Shown one piece after another: positions 1 through 6,939 of a DNA stretch of 26,138 nucleotides (position 1 is its first letter; each line of letters opens with the position of its first letter). The notes beneath the pieces are model-generated. The model was not told where the DNA came from and did no database searches. It was given only the letters and a program-made list of their open reading frames with translations. Location of the stretch: positions 1 through 26,138 of IMG/VR virus record IMGVR_UViG_3300032011_002077; one strand, written 5' to 3'. The position numbers were made by a program, and so were the translations under genes. This stretch comes from a virus.

Positions 1-1
1 T

Positions 2-67
2 GTTGTATTAAAAATACCTTGTGCCTATGGTTATATGAACAGCACTTATTTTGAGGAGACGGACTGA
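2..67 (+). CDS. 3' end of a tail-region protein (partial)
   Basis: An open frame enters from the left edge and runs 21 codons, ending in AYGYMNSTYFEETD and a TGA that shares its last base with the ATG of the next gene (TGATG). The ribosome binding site of the next gene (GAGGAG, 53-58) lies inside this frame. Tight coupling of this kind is the rule throughout the window, so I read it as the C-terminus of a late gene, probably a tail or fibre protein. Too little is present to assign a family. Confidence 0.55.
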   Translation, partial: VVLKIPCAYGYMNSTYFEETD

Positions 68-528
68 TGGCAAATCGTATACTAATAGGCAACAGAGCAA
101 CAGGCGGTTATGGTTTATATGTATCTAGGTCAGGAGAAGATGTTGCAACTTGTAATAAATCTGATTTATATTTCTGGACAGAAAACGAGGAAAGCGGTTC
201 TAATTTTGTAGGGCATGGGCCTCTTCAAGTTGTTCCTATTTCAGGTGGAGCTACAAGTGCGCCTGTGGAGTCTACTACAATTAATATAAGCAGTTCTTCA
301 ACTGCTTCTCTTTCTTTTCAAGACCTCGTTGCAGATGGAGATGATGTCTTAATTATGAGTGGCAGTGCACACCCCACTTCTAACAGTGGCATAGGTTCTC
401 AAAAAGGTATTAAGTTTACTAGTCCTTCTGCTACAGGGGCTACAGCTAATCGTACTTATTCTGGTACAGGAGGCACGTTTACTGTGTTTGTGTTCAAAAG
501 ATTAAATGATGGAGCAGCGCTTACGTAA
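67..528 (+). CDS. Small tail/appendage protein with shared N-terminal tag
   Basis: The 153-residue product begins MANRILIGN followed by GGYGLYVSRSGEDV, nearly the same start as the next gene, while the rest differs. The C-terminal part is rich in Ser, Thr and Gly (INISSSSTASLSF, TYSGTGGTFTVFVFKR) and looks like beta-strand virion protein. GAGGAG sits eight bases before the ATG. The common N-terminus on two different bodies suggests a docking segment that fixes exchangeable tips or decorations to the particle. That is inference; the sequence shows only the shared tag, the virion-like composition and the operon context. No signal peptide or catalytic motif is visible. Confidence 0.7.
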   Translation: MANRILIGNRATGGYGLYVSRSGEDVATCNKSDLYFWTENEESGSNFVGHGPLQVVPISGGATSAPVESTTINISSSSTASLSFQDLVADGDDVLIMSGSAHPTSNSGIGSQKGIKFTSPSATGATANRTYSGTGGTFTVFVFKRLNDGAALT

Positions 529-1061
529 TGGCAAATAGAATATCAATTGGAGCCCACAGCTATGGATATGGCTTGTATGTGTCTCAATCTGGTGATGATG
601 TGCTGAACCCATCAAAAGCTTTAGTGTTTGATTCTCGTGCGGGAAACGCGTGGACAATTAAAAAGATTGCAGAAGGAAGCATTGGACCAAACGCAAGCCC
701 TAACTATAATACTGTAAACCATGCTCTTGGGTATAACCCGTTGGTAGCGGTTCGTTGGTCAAGTTCTATAGACGGTAACAGTAAAGCAACTGAAACATAT
801 GACGCCGCTTTTGGTGAAGTGTTCTTAGAGGCAGGTGCTCAAGGGGGTGGTTATGGAGATGTTTTTTCATCGACTTTTAGAGATGGTTGTGTGTGGACAC
901 ATCACGATACAAACAACATACGAATCTATAACATGTGCAATGAAGCATATGTAGATGAAGGGGAAGAAGATGGAGATGAAAATTTCCTAAGTAATTCAAC
1001 AGTATACTGGGCGTGTATAGTATTTCATAACGGAGACTTTACAGGAGGACGAGGGTTATGA
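528..1061 (+). CDS. Tail/appendage protein, tag-sharing paralogue of the upstream gene
   Basis: The 177-residue product starts MANRISIGA then GYGLYVSQSGDDV, matching the upstream gene over about 28 residues. The remainder is unrelated to it: a segment with HALGYNPLVAVRW, a Gly-rich AQGGGYG stretch and aromatic strands ending in STVYWACIVFHNGDF. The HxLGYxPLVxVRW pattern recurs in phage tail-tip and fibre proteins, as I recall, which supports a virion role. It begins at TAATG with the upstream stop and ends by ATGA overlap with the next gene, so the three are probably translated together. Likely a minor tail or receptor-facing protein. Confidence 0.7.
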   Translation: MANRISIGAHSYGYGLYVSQSGDDVLNPSKALVFDSRAGNAWTIKKIAEGSIGPNASPNYNTVNHALGYNPLVAVRWSSSIDGNSKATETYDAAFGEVFLEAGAQGGGYGDVFSSTFRDGCVWTHHDTNNIRIYNMCNEAYVDEGEEDGDENFLSNSTVYWACIVFHNGDFTGGRGL

Positions 1062-1483
1062 CGGTTTATCATATATTTTACGACAGCAATAAAGACATCG
1101 CTTGGAGCAGCACAGCGGGTGTTACTGATGCAATGAAGACAGAACAAAAGACCGCGCACAACTACGACTATGTACAAATAGACCATAGTGAAACTCCGGT
1201 CGGCGAAAAATATTATATAAACTCTGACGGAGATGCGCTTGTAGAAAAGAGCACATTTGATCCTACGTTCAGTACAACCACGCCCGCGGTGGATGCTGTA
1301 GTGAATGTCACAGGTGTGCCAGCAGGCACAGAAGTCTTTCTGGACGGGGCTTCCGCAGGTACTATGTCAAACACAACGCTTACATTTACAGCGCAGCAGG
1401 CGGGTAGGTTTGATATTGTTCTTAAAAAAGAAAGGTATTATGACTATACTCAAATGATTAAAGTAAAAAGGTATGGGGAATGA
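1058..1483 (+). CDS. Tail-region protein with Ig/PEGA-like C-terminal segment
   Basis: The 141-residue product starts at an ATG overlapping the previous stop (ATGA) and follows a strong AGGAGG. The N-terminal half (MTVYHIFYDSNKDIAWSS) resembles small proteins found next to phage fibre genes. The second half, about residues 70-140, reads VVNVTGVPAGTEVFLDGASAG then FTAQQAGRFDIVLKKERYYDY, the pattern of a compact beta-sandwich of PEGA or Ig type, often used for surface adhesion. I see no catalytic residues. A tail accessory or fibre-assembly protein fits best; the exact family is not recognised. Confidence 0.65.
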   Translation: MTVYHIFYDSNKDIAWSSTAGVTDAMKTEQKTAHNYDYVQIDHSETPVGEKYYINSDGDALVEKSTFDPTFSTTTPAVDAVVNVTGVPAGTEVFLDGASAGTMSNTTLTFTAQQAGRFDIVLKKERYYDYTQMIKVKRYGE

Positions 1484-1668
1484 ACGTTAACTTAGTTAAA
1501 TCTGGGGCTACTTATGCCACGAAAAGACAAACTTATTATCCTGTTCTAGCGGAACAAATAGATTTATTGTATCATGCTATAGATGCTGGAGAATTTGGTA
1601 ATACAGCTAAAACTAGTGACTTTTACGTGAAACTTAAAGCTGTAAAAGATAAGTACCCCAAAGGATAA
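1480..1668 (+). CDS. Small tail-fibre-associated protein (XkdW-like pattern)
   Basis: A 62-residue protein overlapping the preceding stop as ATGA. The core YYPVLAEQIDLLYHAIDAG and the end YVKLKAVKDKYPKG match a pattern I know from short proteins beside tail-fibre genes in many phages, usually of the form YPxxxDQLDxLYxx...AVKxKYPK, sometimes labelled XkdW-like or fibre-assembly. It is predicted soluble and helical. Function is not established; the position next to the fibre-like genes supports an assembly or chaperone role. An AAAGGA near its 3' end serves the tiny gene that follows. Confidence 0.65.
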   Translation: MNVNLVKSGATYATKRQTYYPVLAEQIDLLYHAIDAGEFGNTAKTSDFYVKLKAVKDKYPKG

Positions 1669-1671
1669 AGA

Positions 1672-1698
1672 ATGGGTAAGAAAAAGAAAAAATATTAA
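1672..1698 (+). CDS. Candidate micro-ORF, 8 residues (MGKKKKKY)
   Basis: ATG GGT AAG AAA AAG AAA AAA TAT TAA begins three bases after the previous stop and follows AAAGGATAAAG at good spacing for a ribosome binding site. It would make a very short poly-lysine peptide. It could be a true micropeptide, a translational spacer, or chance A-rich sequence; the spacing and ribosome binding site are the only support. Confidence 0.3.
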   Translation: MGKKKKKY

Positions 1699-1729
1699 GC
1701 ACACGGAAGTTTAATGATTAAACTGATAT

Positions 1730-2950
1730 ATGAAAAAACTATTATTTGCTTTATTGCTAGAAGGTATATCGCTAGGTATTGCTCCCGTATATGCAGATCA
1801 AACAGGAGATTGTACCGCAGGGGACCAGTATTGCGAACAAAACTCGATGAATACTACATCGACTGCGACTACAACCAATACAAATACCAACACCAATACC
1901 AACACTAACACCAATACCAACACTAACACCAATACAAACAACAATACCAATACGACTACAACAACTTCTACTGGTACAAACACCAATACAAACAACAACA
2001 CCAACAACAACACCAATACTAATACCAGCACGTCAACTGGTACTAACACCAACACCAATACAAATAACAACACCAATAGCAGTACGTCTACTACGACGGG
2101 CACAAACACAAACACTAATAACAACACCAACACGTCGACTAATACTAATAACAATACCAACACATCGACTAATACAAACAACAACACGAATACTAGTACG
2201 TCTACAAACACAAACAATAATACAAATACTAGTACGTCAACCAACAACAACACAAACACAAACAATAATACAAATACTAGTACGTCAAACAATACGAACA
2301 ACAATAACAATACTTCGACGAGCACTAGTAACAATACAAACACAAACAACAATAACAATACTTCTGACAACACTAATACTAACTACAATGAGTCCAATTC
2401 AAACTCGAATGTAAGTACTAACAACAAGAACGAAAACACCAGCACTTCTGATAACACTAATAGAAACATTAATGAATCGAAGTCTGAGCAAACAATTAAT
2501 CAGAACATCACTACTAAAGCCCCACCAGCCTCCGCAATCGCCCCTAGTATAATGAGTTATAGCCAAGACCTTTGCACAACAGGAGTAAGTGGTGCTTTTC
2601 AGGGCCAAATCTTTGGGCTCAGTGGGGGTAAGGCGGTTAGAGATGAAAACTGCGAGCGGTTAAAGCTCTCTAAATATCTTTATGATACAGGCATGAAAGT
2701 CGCCGCAGTTGGAATCTTATGCCAAGATATAAGAGTGTTCCGTGCAATGTATATGGCAGGCACTCCTTGCCCATACCAAGGTAAGATAGGAAAAGAAGCT
2801 CAAGCATCTTGGGATGCAAACCCTAAAGACCGACCTGATTACATAGAAGCAAAAGCAAGCTACGTTGCTAAATGTATTAGAACTGAAAATTCATCTGGAC
2901 AGAATAAGTCAAGGCTAACGTGTAAGCGTGAATTTGATAAGGGCAGCTAG
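1730..2950 (+). CDS. Exported Asn-Thr repeat protein with conserved C-terminal domain
   Basis: The 406-residue product has three parts. Residues 1-22 (MKKLLFALLLEGISLGIAPVYA) form a signal peptide. Residues about 40-250 are almost only Asn, Thr and Ser in NTN-type repeats. Residues about 270-406 form a folded domain with conserved-looking Cys and basic residues (SYSQDLCTTG, ENCERLKLSKYLYDTGMKVAA, LCQDIRVFRAMYMAGTPCPY). I recall similar C-terminal domains in marine phage genomes without a known function. No strong ribosome binding site sits directly before the ATG: the nearest purine run, GGAAG, is about 20 bases upstream and better placed for an out-of-frame ATG at 1714. The in-frame TGA just upstream leaves 1730 as the only start. 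It overlaps the next exported gene by 23 bases. The repeat may be a flexible stalk or glycosylation-rich spacer, which is inference. Confidence 0.8.
   Translation: MKKLLFALLLEGISLGIAPVYADQTGDCTAGDQYCEQNSMNTTSTATTTNTNTNTNTNTNTNTNTNTNTNNNTNTTTTTSTGTNTNTNNNTNNNTNTNTSTSTGTNTNTNTNNNTNSSTSTTTGTNTNTNNNTNTSTNTNNNTNTSTNTNNNTNTSTSTNTNNNTNTSTSTNNNTNTNNNTNTSTSNNTNNNNNTSTSTSNNTNTNNNNNTSDNTNTNYNESNSNSNVSTNNKNENTSTSDNTNRNINESKSEQTINQNITTKAPPASAIAPSIMSYSQDLCTTGVSGAFQGQIFGLSGGKAVRDENCERLKLSKYLYDTGMKVAAVGILCQDIRVFRAMYMAGTPCPYQGKIGKEAQASWDANPKDRPDYIEAKASYVAKCIRTENSSGQNKSRLTCKREFDKGS
1853..2395 (+). repeat. Asn-Thr (NTN) coding repeat tract
   Basis: About 540 bases coding for nearly pure Asn/Thr/Ser in units of NTN, NNTN and TSTN. 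Codons vary freely (aacacc, aatacc, aataca, aacact), so the tract is conserved as amino-acid composition rather than as an exact DNA repeat. Longer local units also recur, such as AATACTAGTACGTC at about 2188, 2227 and 2272. The extreme composition produces a long open frame on the opposite strand that I do not accept as a gene. Confidence 0.85.
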
Positions 2951-5330
2951 TTTATTTGTACTTTTATTTGCCTCTACCGTTAATGCAACTTATGTATACG
3001 AGGCAAATCAAAATCTTATTGACTTAAAAACAAACTATATAGCTACTTCTTACAACCTAGGTGCTGGAGATGATCAGGTCTCAAGTGTTTTTAATTTAGA
3101 CTTTACTTTTACTTTTTATGGACAAGATTTTACATCTGCTCGAATGGCAACCAATGGCTGTTTACACTTTGGGTCGACAGGAGGTTATTGTAACGACTAC
3201 ACACCTGATCCACTACCTGAAATTACATACACCCTATATCCTTTCTGGACTGATTTAATACGAGATAATGGCTCAAAGGTTCTAGCCAGAAACTTTACCG
3301 ACAAGTCTGTTTTTGGTTGGTACAACCTACGAGAATACAATCGAGGCAACACTGATAATTCTTTTGAAGTAATACTCTGGAAGTCAGACGATAGCTTTGA
3401 GTTTAGATACGGCGGGCTGGATATAATAAACCACGACGTATTGATAGGGGAACAAGGCACATCAGGGCAAACTTACACTTATTTGTTTCATGATCAGTGT
3501 GGTAAAGGAACAACGAATGCGGCAGGAACTTGTGTAAATACTACTTGGAATGCTAGCTCTTTTAATACATTATTAGAGAACGGTGGTAGTTTATATGGAG
3601 TCGGTTCCGGCAATGGATTAGACTGCAGTAACCCTTTAAACAATACCGCCTGTTCAGGATATGACGCAGCTTATTTAACGCAACAGTGTGATTTAGATGG
3701 ATTATATTCTACTCAGTGTCCTAACTATTGGGATGATTTATTCGACTATGAGTGTTCGTACGACTCGCAGCATTCGCCTGCGTGTCCGGGATATATGGTC
3801 GAAACTTTTGAACAAGATACCTATTATGAAGAAAGCATGTATGGTTATGACGACCATGAAGAAGACATGTATGGATATGAAGACTCGTATTATGAAGAAG
3901 ATTATGGCTATGAAGAAGAGCTTATATATACTGCTGAGTTCCAAGGGTTAGAGCACTACTACGAAGAAGAAGTTTATTACGAAGAAGATCTTTATCTTGA
4001 AGAGACAATATACTTTGAAGAAGAATACTTTGACTTGTTTGAAGAAGAATACTTTGAGCCGCACGAAGAATACTTTGAGCCTTTTGTAGAAGAGTTTCTT
4101 GAAGAAGAGTATATTCCTTTAAGTTATATAGAAGAAGAAACTTATATAGAACAGATATATGAAGAAATATTATTAGTAGATGAATATTATGAAACCGACT
4201 ATGACCTACCTATATTAGAAGATTTCTTATTAGATCATTTTGAACATGAAGAACATCTTGAAGAGTTTATTGAAGAAGAACCAACAGAGTTTTTAGAATT
4301 TGAAACCATAGAAGAATTAGAGGAGTGGATTGAGAGTGAAGAAAGTGAAGAACTGCTTGAGGAACTTGCAGATGCAAATGAGGAAGAAGTTCGAGAACTG
4401 GAGGATGCGGAGGCAATTGAAGAAGAGAGCCAAGACAGAGAAGAAAATCTCGAAATTGCTGTCGCAGAGAACGAAGATAAGAAAAACAATAAAAGGGCAG
4501 AGCAACTAAATGTTGTAGCTAACACCATTCGAGCCGCAAGTAATAGTGTTAGTGGTACTACTTCTGGAACATCAACGCACGCTACAGGAACTTCAGCTGC
4601 TGCTGGCGGTGTGTCAGTTAGTTCTCAAGGTTCAGGTGTAAGTTCCTCTGTTTCTGGAGGTACGGTAAGTATAGACAGTTCGCCCAGTATCTCTGCTCAA
4701 GTTGCGAGTTCCGCAGCTCAAACTCAACAGATTCTTACAGAAGTAATGAGCCCTACAACAACCGGTAATGTTGGTATAGGCAATGTAACTGCGGACACTA
4801 CAAGTGGGGCCCTGGCTAGTAATGAAACAAGTGTTGACAGTACAAGCGGGGCCCCAGGAAGTAATGAAGTAAGTGTTGACAGTTCATCTACGGTCGTTGC
4901 TGGTAATAACACTACAACAAACGACGTAATGAACACGACGGTACAGTCTTCTGGTGTAAGTGTACAGACACAATCTGTAGAATCACAGATAGAGACTGCA
5001 GTAGCTGATGTAGGTACTACAACAGATACGGACCAGCTTGTTGCACAAATTGTGGCCAATAATGTAAAAGTACAGCAAGAAGAAATGGAAGAACAACAAG
5101 CGGAAACAGGCGAGTATGCAGACTCTAGTGCGTTAATAGGGTTCATGGCTTACGTACCGGGGTTCACGGCCTACCGGCAAGTAGATATACCAGATCAAAC
5201 AATGTGGTACCAACCTAAAGAAATTTATAGTAATATATCCATAACAGATAATAATGCTGCATTCCTTGGAATGTATTCAGCGAATCTGCAAGGAATTAAT
5301 AGTTTAAAACAAATGCAACCCAATTTATAA
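2928..5330 (+). CDS. Large exported protein: nidogen-like domain plus Tyr/Glu-rich stalk
   Basis: The 800-residue product starts at GTG inside the previous gene and has a clean signal peptide (MNLIRAASLFVLLFASTVNA, residues 1-20). Residues about 35-195 resemble an extracellular NIDO-type domain: FTFTFYGQDFTSARMATNG, PFWTDLI, FEVILWKSDDSFEFRYGG. A Cys-containing linker (about 230-295) follows. Residues about 296-510 are dominated by Tyr, Glu and Asp (EEEYFDLFEEEYF). Residues 530-700 are Ser/Thr/Gly/Val-rich. The last 60 residues form a separate conserved-looking end (SALIGFMAYVPGFTAYRQ, MWYQPKEIYSN, YSANLQGINSLKQMQPNL). The pairing with the NTN protein and the adjacent membrane genes suggests secretion into the envelope or attachment at the cell surface, possibly in adsorption, exclusion or lysis. 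The function is unknown. It is long for a phage accessory gene and highly acidic. Confidence 0.8.
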   Translation: MNLIRAASLFVLLFASTVNATYVYEANQNLIDLKTNYIATSYNLGAGDDQVSSVFNLDFTFTFYGQDFTSARMATNGCLHFGSTGGYCNDYTPDPLPEITYTLYPFWTDLIRDNGSKVLARNFTDKSVFGWYNLREYNRGNTDNSFEVILWKSDDSFEFRYGGLDIINHDVLIGEQGTSGQTYTYLFHDQCGKGTTNAAGTCVNTTWNASSFNTLLENGGSLYGVGSGNGLDCSNPLNNTACSGYDAAYLTQQCDLDGLYSTQCPNYWDDLFDYECSYDSQHSPACPGYMVETFEQDTYYEESMYGYDDHEEDMYGYEDSYYEEDYGYEEELIYTAEFQGLEHYYEEEVYYEEDLYLEETIYFEEEYFDLFEEEYFEPHEEYFEPFVEEFLEEEYIPLSYIEEETYIEQIYEEILLVDEYYETDYDLPILEDFLLDHFEHEEHLEEFIEEEPTEFLEFETIEELEEWIESEESEELLEELADANEEEVRELEDAEAIEEESQDREENLEIAVAENEDKKNNKRAEQLNVVANTIRAASNSVSGTTSGTSTHATGTSAAAGGVSVSSQGSGVSSSVSGGTVSIDSSPSISAQVASSAAQTQQILTEVMSPTTTGNVGIGNVTADTTSGALASNETSVDSTSGAPGSNEVSVDSSSTVVAGNNTTTNDVMNTTVQSSGVSVQTQSVESQIETAVADVGTTTDTDQLVAQIVANNVKVQQEEMEEQQAETGEYADSSALIGFMAYVPGFTAYRQVDIPDQTMWYQPKEIYSNISITDNNAAFLGMYSANLQGINSLKQMQPNL
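3815..4460 (+). repeat. Tyr/Glu-rich low-complexity segment within the exported gene
   Basis: GAAGAAGA and TATGAAGAAG words recur for about 650 bases and encode YEE, EEEYF and later pure acidic helices (SEESEELLEELADANEEE). The first part alternates aromatic and acidic residues; the later part looks like an acidic coiled coil. The low complexity creates several spurious frames on both strands. Confidence 0.8.
4800..4883 (+). repeat. Tandem 42-base repeat, two copies
   Basis: Copies at 4800-4841 and 4842-4883 differ at a few positions and encode TSGALASNETSVDS and TSGAPGSNEVSVDS. The repeat is in frame and lies in the Ser/Thr-rich part of the exported protein, consistent with recent in-frame expansion. 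Confidence 0.85.
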
Positions 5331-5696
5331 ATGGACTGGTTTCAAAACAAAACAACACAACTTATAGCCCTGGCTGGGATTGTCAGTACATTAGCCGGCT
5401 TTGGCTACACAGGTGCAGGTTACGTTAATAGAATTACTAATCTTGAGTCTAAAATGGCTCGGTATATAAATGAAATAGATGCTTTAGCAGATCAAGTTGT
5501 TGATATAGAAAAACAAGTTGTCGCTGTAGACGAGCAAATTAAATCTTTAAACATAGAAACACAGGACTTGAGCCCTATTAAAGATGATATTGTTGCACTA
5601 CAAACAAGCGTTGCAGGCATAAACTCAAGCATTGACTCTATGTACGATGATGTACGTAGTTTAAAAAATATGAACGATAACCCTCTCGCAAATTAA
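5331..5696 (+). CDS. Membrane-anchored coiled-coil protein
   Basis: The 121-residue product begins directly after the previous stop codon. Residues about 9-31 form a transmembrane helix (TQLIALAGIVSTLAGFGYTGAG). The rest is a long heptad-patterned helix (LESKMARYINEIDALADQVVDIEK onward). A single N-terminal membrane helix with a coiled-coil tail recalls inner-membrane spanin-like or tail-lysis accessory proteins, but spanin pairs cannot be confirmed because no lipoprotein partner is visible. Its place among exported and membrane genes supports an envelope role. Confidence 0.7.
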   Translation: MDWFQNKTTQLIALAGIVSTLAGFGYTGAGYVNRITNLESKMARYINEIDALADQVVDIEKQVVAVDEQIKSLNIETQDLSPIKDDIVALQTSVAGINSSIDSMYDDVRSLKNMNDNPLAN

Positions 5697-5707
5697 GGAG
5701 TAAAAAT

Positions 5708-5920
5708 ATGGGACTTTATGTAAAAGACATTGGTTTAACTAAGTGGTTTAAGGAAAAGATTTTAGGCATAACAGAAATTACTGTTAGGGCTAGAAACAAA
5801 AAAGGTCAGTATCTTAAAGATGACCCTAAGACCAAAAAGAACGAAGCTTATACTAAAAAAGTAGTAAAGAAGAAAGCTACTAAAAAGAAAGCAGCGAAGA
5901 AGAAAACTATTAAGAAGTAA
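5708..5920 (+). CDS. Small protein with lysine-rich histone-like tail
   Basis: The 70-residue product follows AAGGAG at good spacing. Residues 1-40 are mixed (MGLYVKDIGLTKWFKEKI, VRARNKKGQYLKDDPKTKKN); residues 48-70 consist of Lys with Ala and Thr (KKVVKKKATKKKAAKKK), like histone H1 or bacterial histone-like tails. It probably binds DNA, RNA or acidic protein; the neighbouring Glu-rich exported protein is one possible partner, which is speculation. It shares one base with the next start (TAATG). Confidence 0.7.
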   Translation: MGLYVKDIGLTKWFKEKILGITEITVRARNKKGQYLKDDPKTKKNEAYTKKVVKKKATKKKAAKKKTIKK

Positions 5921-6297
5921 TGGGCGACGAGCAATATCATCCAAGCAGTAGATTCGGTGGCGACATGTCTCGAAACGAAGTTGAGATGGATTTATCCAAG
6001 TTCATGGAAATGCTTCAAGAAAACTCTGCGCTTAAAGATAAAATTAGAACCTTAGAAGATGAGAAAAACGATAACCCTTATCAAAAGTTTATTTTTGTCG
6101 CACAAGCCATAGACAGTTGGAGAATTATACCGAGAGCGTTTTTAGGTGTGTATATGTATCTTTTGTATTACACAACTTTTTGGTTTATGGATCTGCCTGA
6201 ACCTAGCTTTGAACAGTCAGGATTGATTTCGATTGTTGTAGGTGCTGGGGCAGCCTGGTTTGGCCTCTATACAAACAGTTCTAAACCTAAAGTATGA
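5920..6297 (+). CDS. Small membrane protein, possible holin-like
   Basis: The 125-residue product starts at TAATG with the upstream stop. A soluble, charged N-terminus with a short coiled coil (LSKFMEMLQENSALKDKIRTLEDEK) is followed by two membrane segments, about residues 72-90 (IPRAFLGVYMYLLYYTTFWF) and 100-117 (SGLISIVVGAGAAWFGLY). Phages of this type often carry such proteins in the lysis cluster at the end of the late region. Sequence alone does not separate a holin from another small membrane protein. Confidence 0.65.
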   Translation: MGDEQYHPSSRFGGDMSRNEVEMDLSKFMEMLQENSALKDKIRTLEDEKNDNPYQKFIFVAQAIDSWRIIPRAFLGVYMYLLYYTTFWFMDLPEPSFEQSGLISIVVGAGAAWFGLYTNSSKPKV

Positions 6298-6325
6298 AGT
6301 GGGCTTCCCGTTTGAGATAATCACA

Positions 6326-6736
6326 ATGCTTGGCTCAACCTTGTTGAGTAGTCTATTAAGTATTTGGTCTCAGTCTAGAAAAGCAAAAGAAGAACAACAA
6401 AAGCTTCTTATAACAAGAGGCGAGTTTGAAATGAAAGCTATTAAAGCAGCCAGAGATGTTAAAGACAAAGGTTTTGCTTGGACACGAAGAATTATAGCTT
6501 TAGTTTCTATTTTTGCTATAGTTCTATTACCAAAAATGGTCGCAGTGTTTTACCCAGATGTAGATGTAACTGTTGGTTTTACAAACTGGCGTCCAGGCTT
6601 TTGGTTTTTTAGAGATGGAAGGGATGTTTTCGAATGGATTACTTTTCAAGGTTTGGTGATAACGCAATTAGATACCAATTTAGTATCTGCCATAATTGGT
6701 ATGTACTTTGGTGGTAGTTTAGTAAAAGGAAAATAA
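6326..6736 (+). CDS. Putative holin-type membrane protein (3TM-like)
   Basis: I place the start at MLGSTLLSSLLSIW (6326), with GAGAT eight bases upstream; an earlier in-frame ATG at 6242 would overlap the previous gene by 56 bases and give an unlikely extra N-terminus. The 136-residue protein has a charged helix (SRKAKEEQQKLLITRGEFEMKA), a membrane segment RRIIALVSIFAIVLLPKMVAV and a second hydrophobic C-terminal segment NLVSAIIGMYFGGSLV. The order N-terminal amphipathic helix, charged helix, WTRRIIALV, terminal membrane segment matches a family I remember as holin-like in marine phages and gene-transfer agents. The assignment is tentative. Confidence 0.6.
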   Translation: MLGSTLLSSLLSIWSQSRKAKEEQQKLLITRGEFEMKAIKAARDVKDKGFAWTRRIIALVSIFAIVLLPKMVAVFYPDVDVTVGFTNWRPGFWFFRDGRDVFEWITFQGLVITQLDTNLVSAIIGMYFGGSLVKGK

Positions 6737-6737
6737 A

Positions 6738-6866
6738 ATGGTAGAAAGGCTTAGGAAAGAAGCTGCGTATTGGAAAGAAGAAGCTTTACGATATCGTTTT
6801 TTATTTAGGTTTTTATTTGTTTATTTAATCTTTGATTTACTAATTCATTTTGATTTTTTAAAGTAA
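6738..6866 (+). CDS. 42-residue single-pass membrane protein
   Basis: This short frame begins two bases after the previous stop and follows AAAGGAAAATAAA. The product has a basic amphipathic N-terminus (MVERLRKEAAYWKEEALRYR) and one strongly hydrophobic segment (FLFRFLFVYLIFDLLIHFDF). It is the last plus-strand gene of the late cluster and converges with the minus-strand genes. It could be a small lysis regulator, for example an antiholin, but only the topology is visible. Confidence 0.65.
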   Translation: MVERLRKEAAYWKEEALRYRFLFRFLFVYLIFDLLIHFDFLK

Positions 6867-6920
6867 AGAAAGTACAGCTACAACAGCTACAATAGTTCCG
6901 AAGTAGACTACTAAAAACAT
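6858..6920 (-). CDS. Candidate tiny membrane peptide (possibly ATA start)
   Basis: On the minus strand a frame ending at 6858 encodes MFLVVYFGTIVAVVAVLSLL from the only ATG (6920). The frame stays open upstream as TEAVDKYIWGA, which looks like the natural start of a small membrane protein, but the codon there is ATA (6954-6956), inside the end of the HTH gene and just after a run of eight A. Either an ATA start, an indel in the A-run, or chance is involved. It overlaps the converging plus-strand gene by nine bases. Confidence 0.35.
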   Translation of the reverse strand: MFLVVYFGTIVAVVAVLSLL

Positions 6921-6939
6921 AGCCCCCCAAATATATTTA

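Noticed and set aside
1798-2373. Long minus-strand frame rich in Leu and Val opposite the Asn-Thr tract
   Set aside because: It is the mirror of the repeat (AAC/AAT read backwards), lacks a ribosome binding site and context, and has no signature beyond low complexity.
1853-2395. CRISPR array or satellite DNA
   Set aside because: The repeats are not regular in DNA, have no unique spacers and are in frame inside a gene with a signal peptide.
6242-6325. N-terminal extension of the holin-like gene to 6242
   Set aside because: It would overlap the previous gene in another frame, lacks a ribosome binding site and adds a non-homologous-looking leader; the ATG at 6326 is better.
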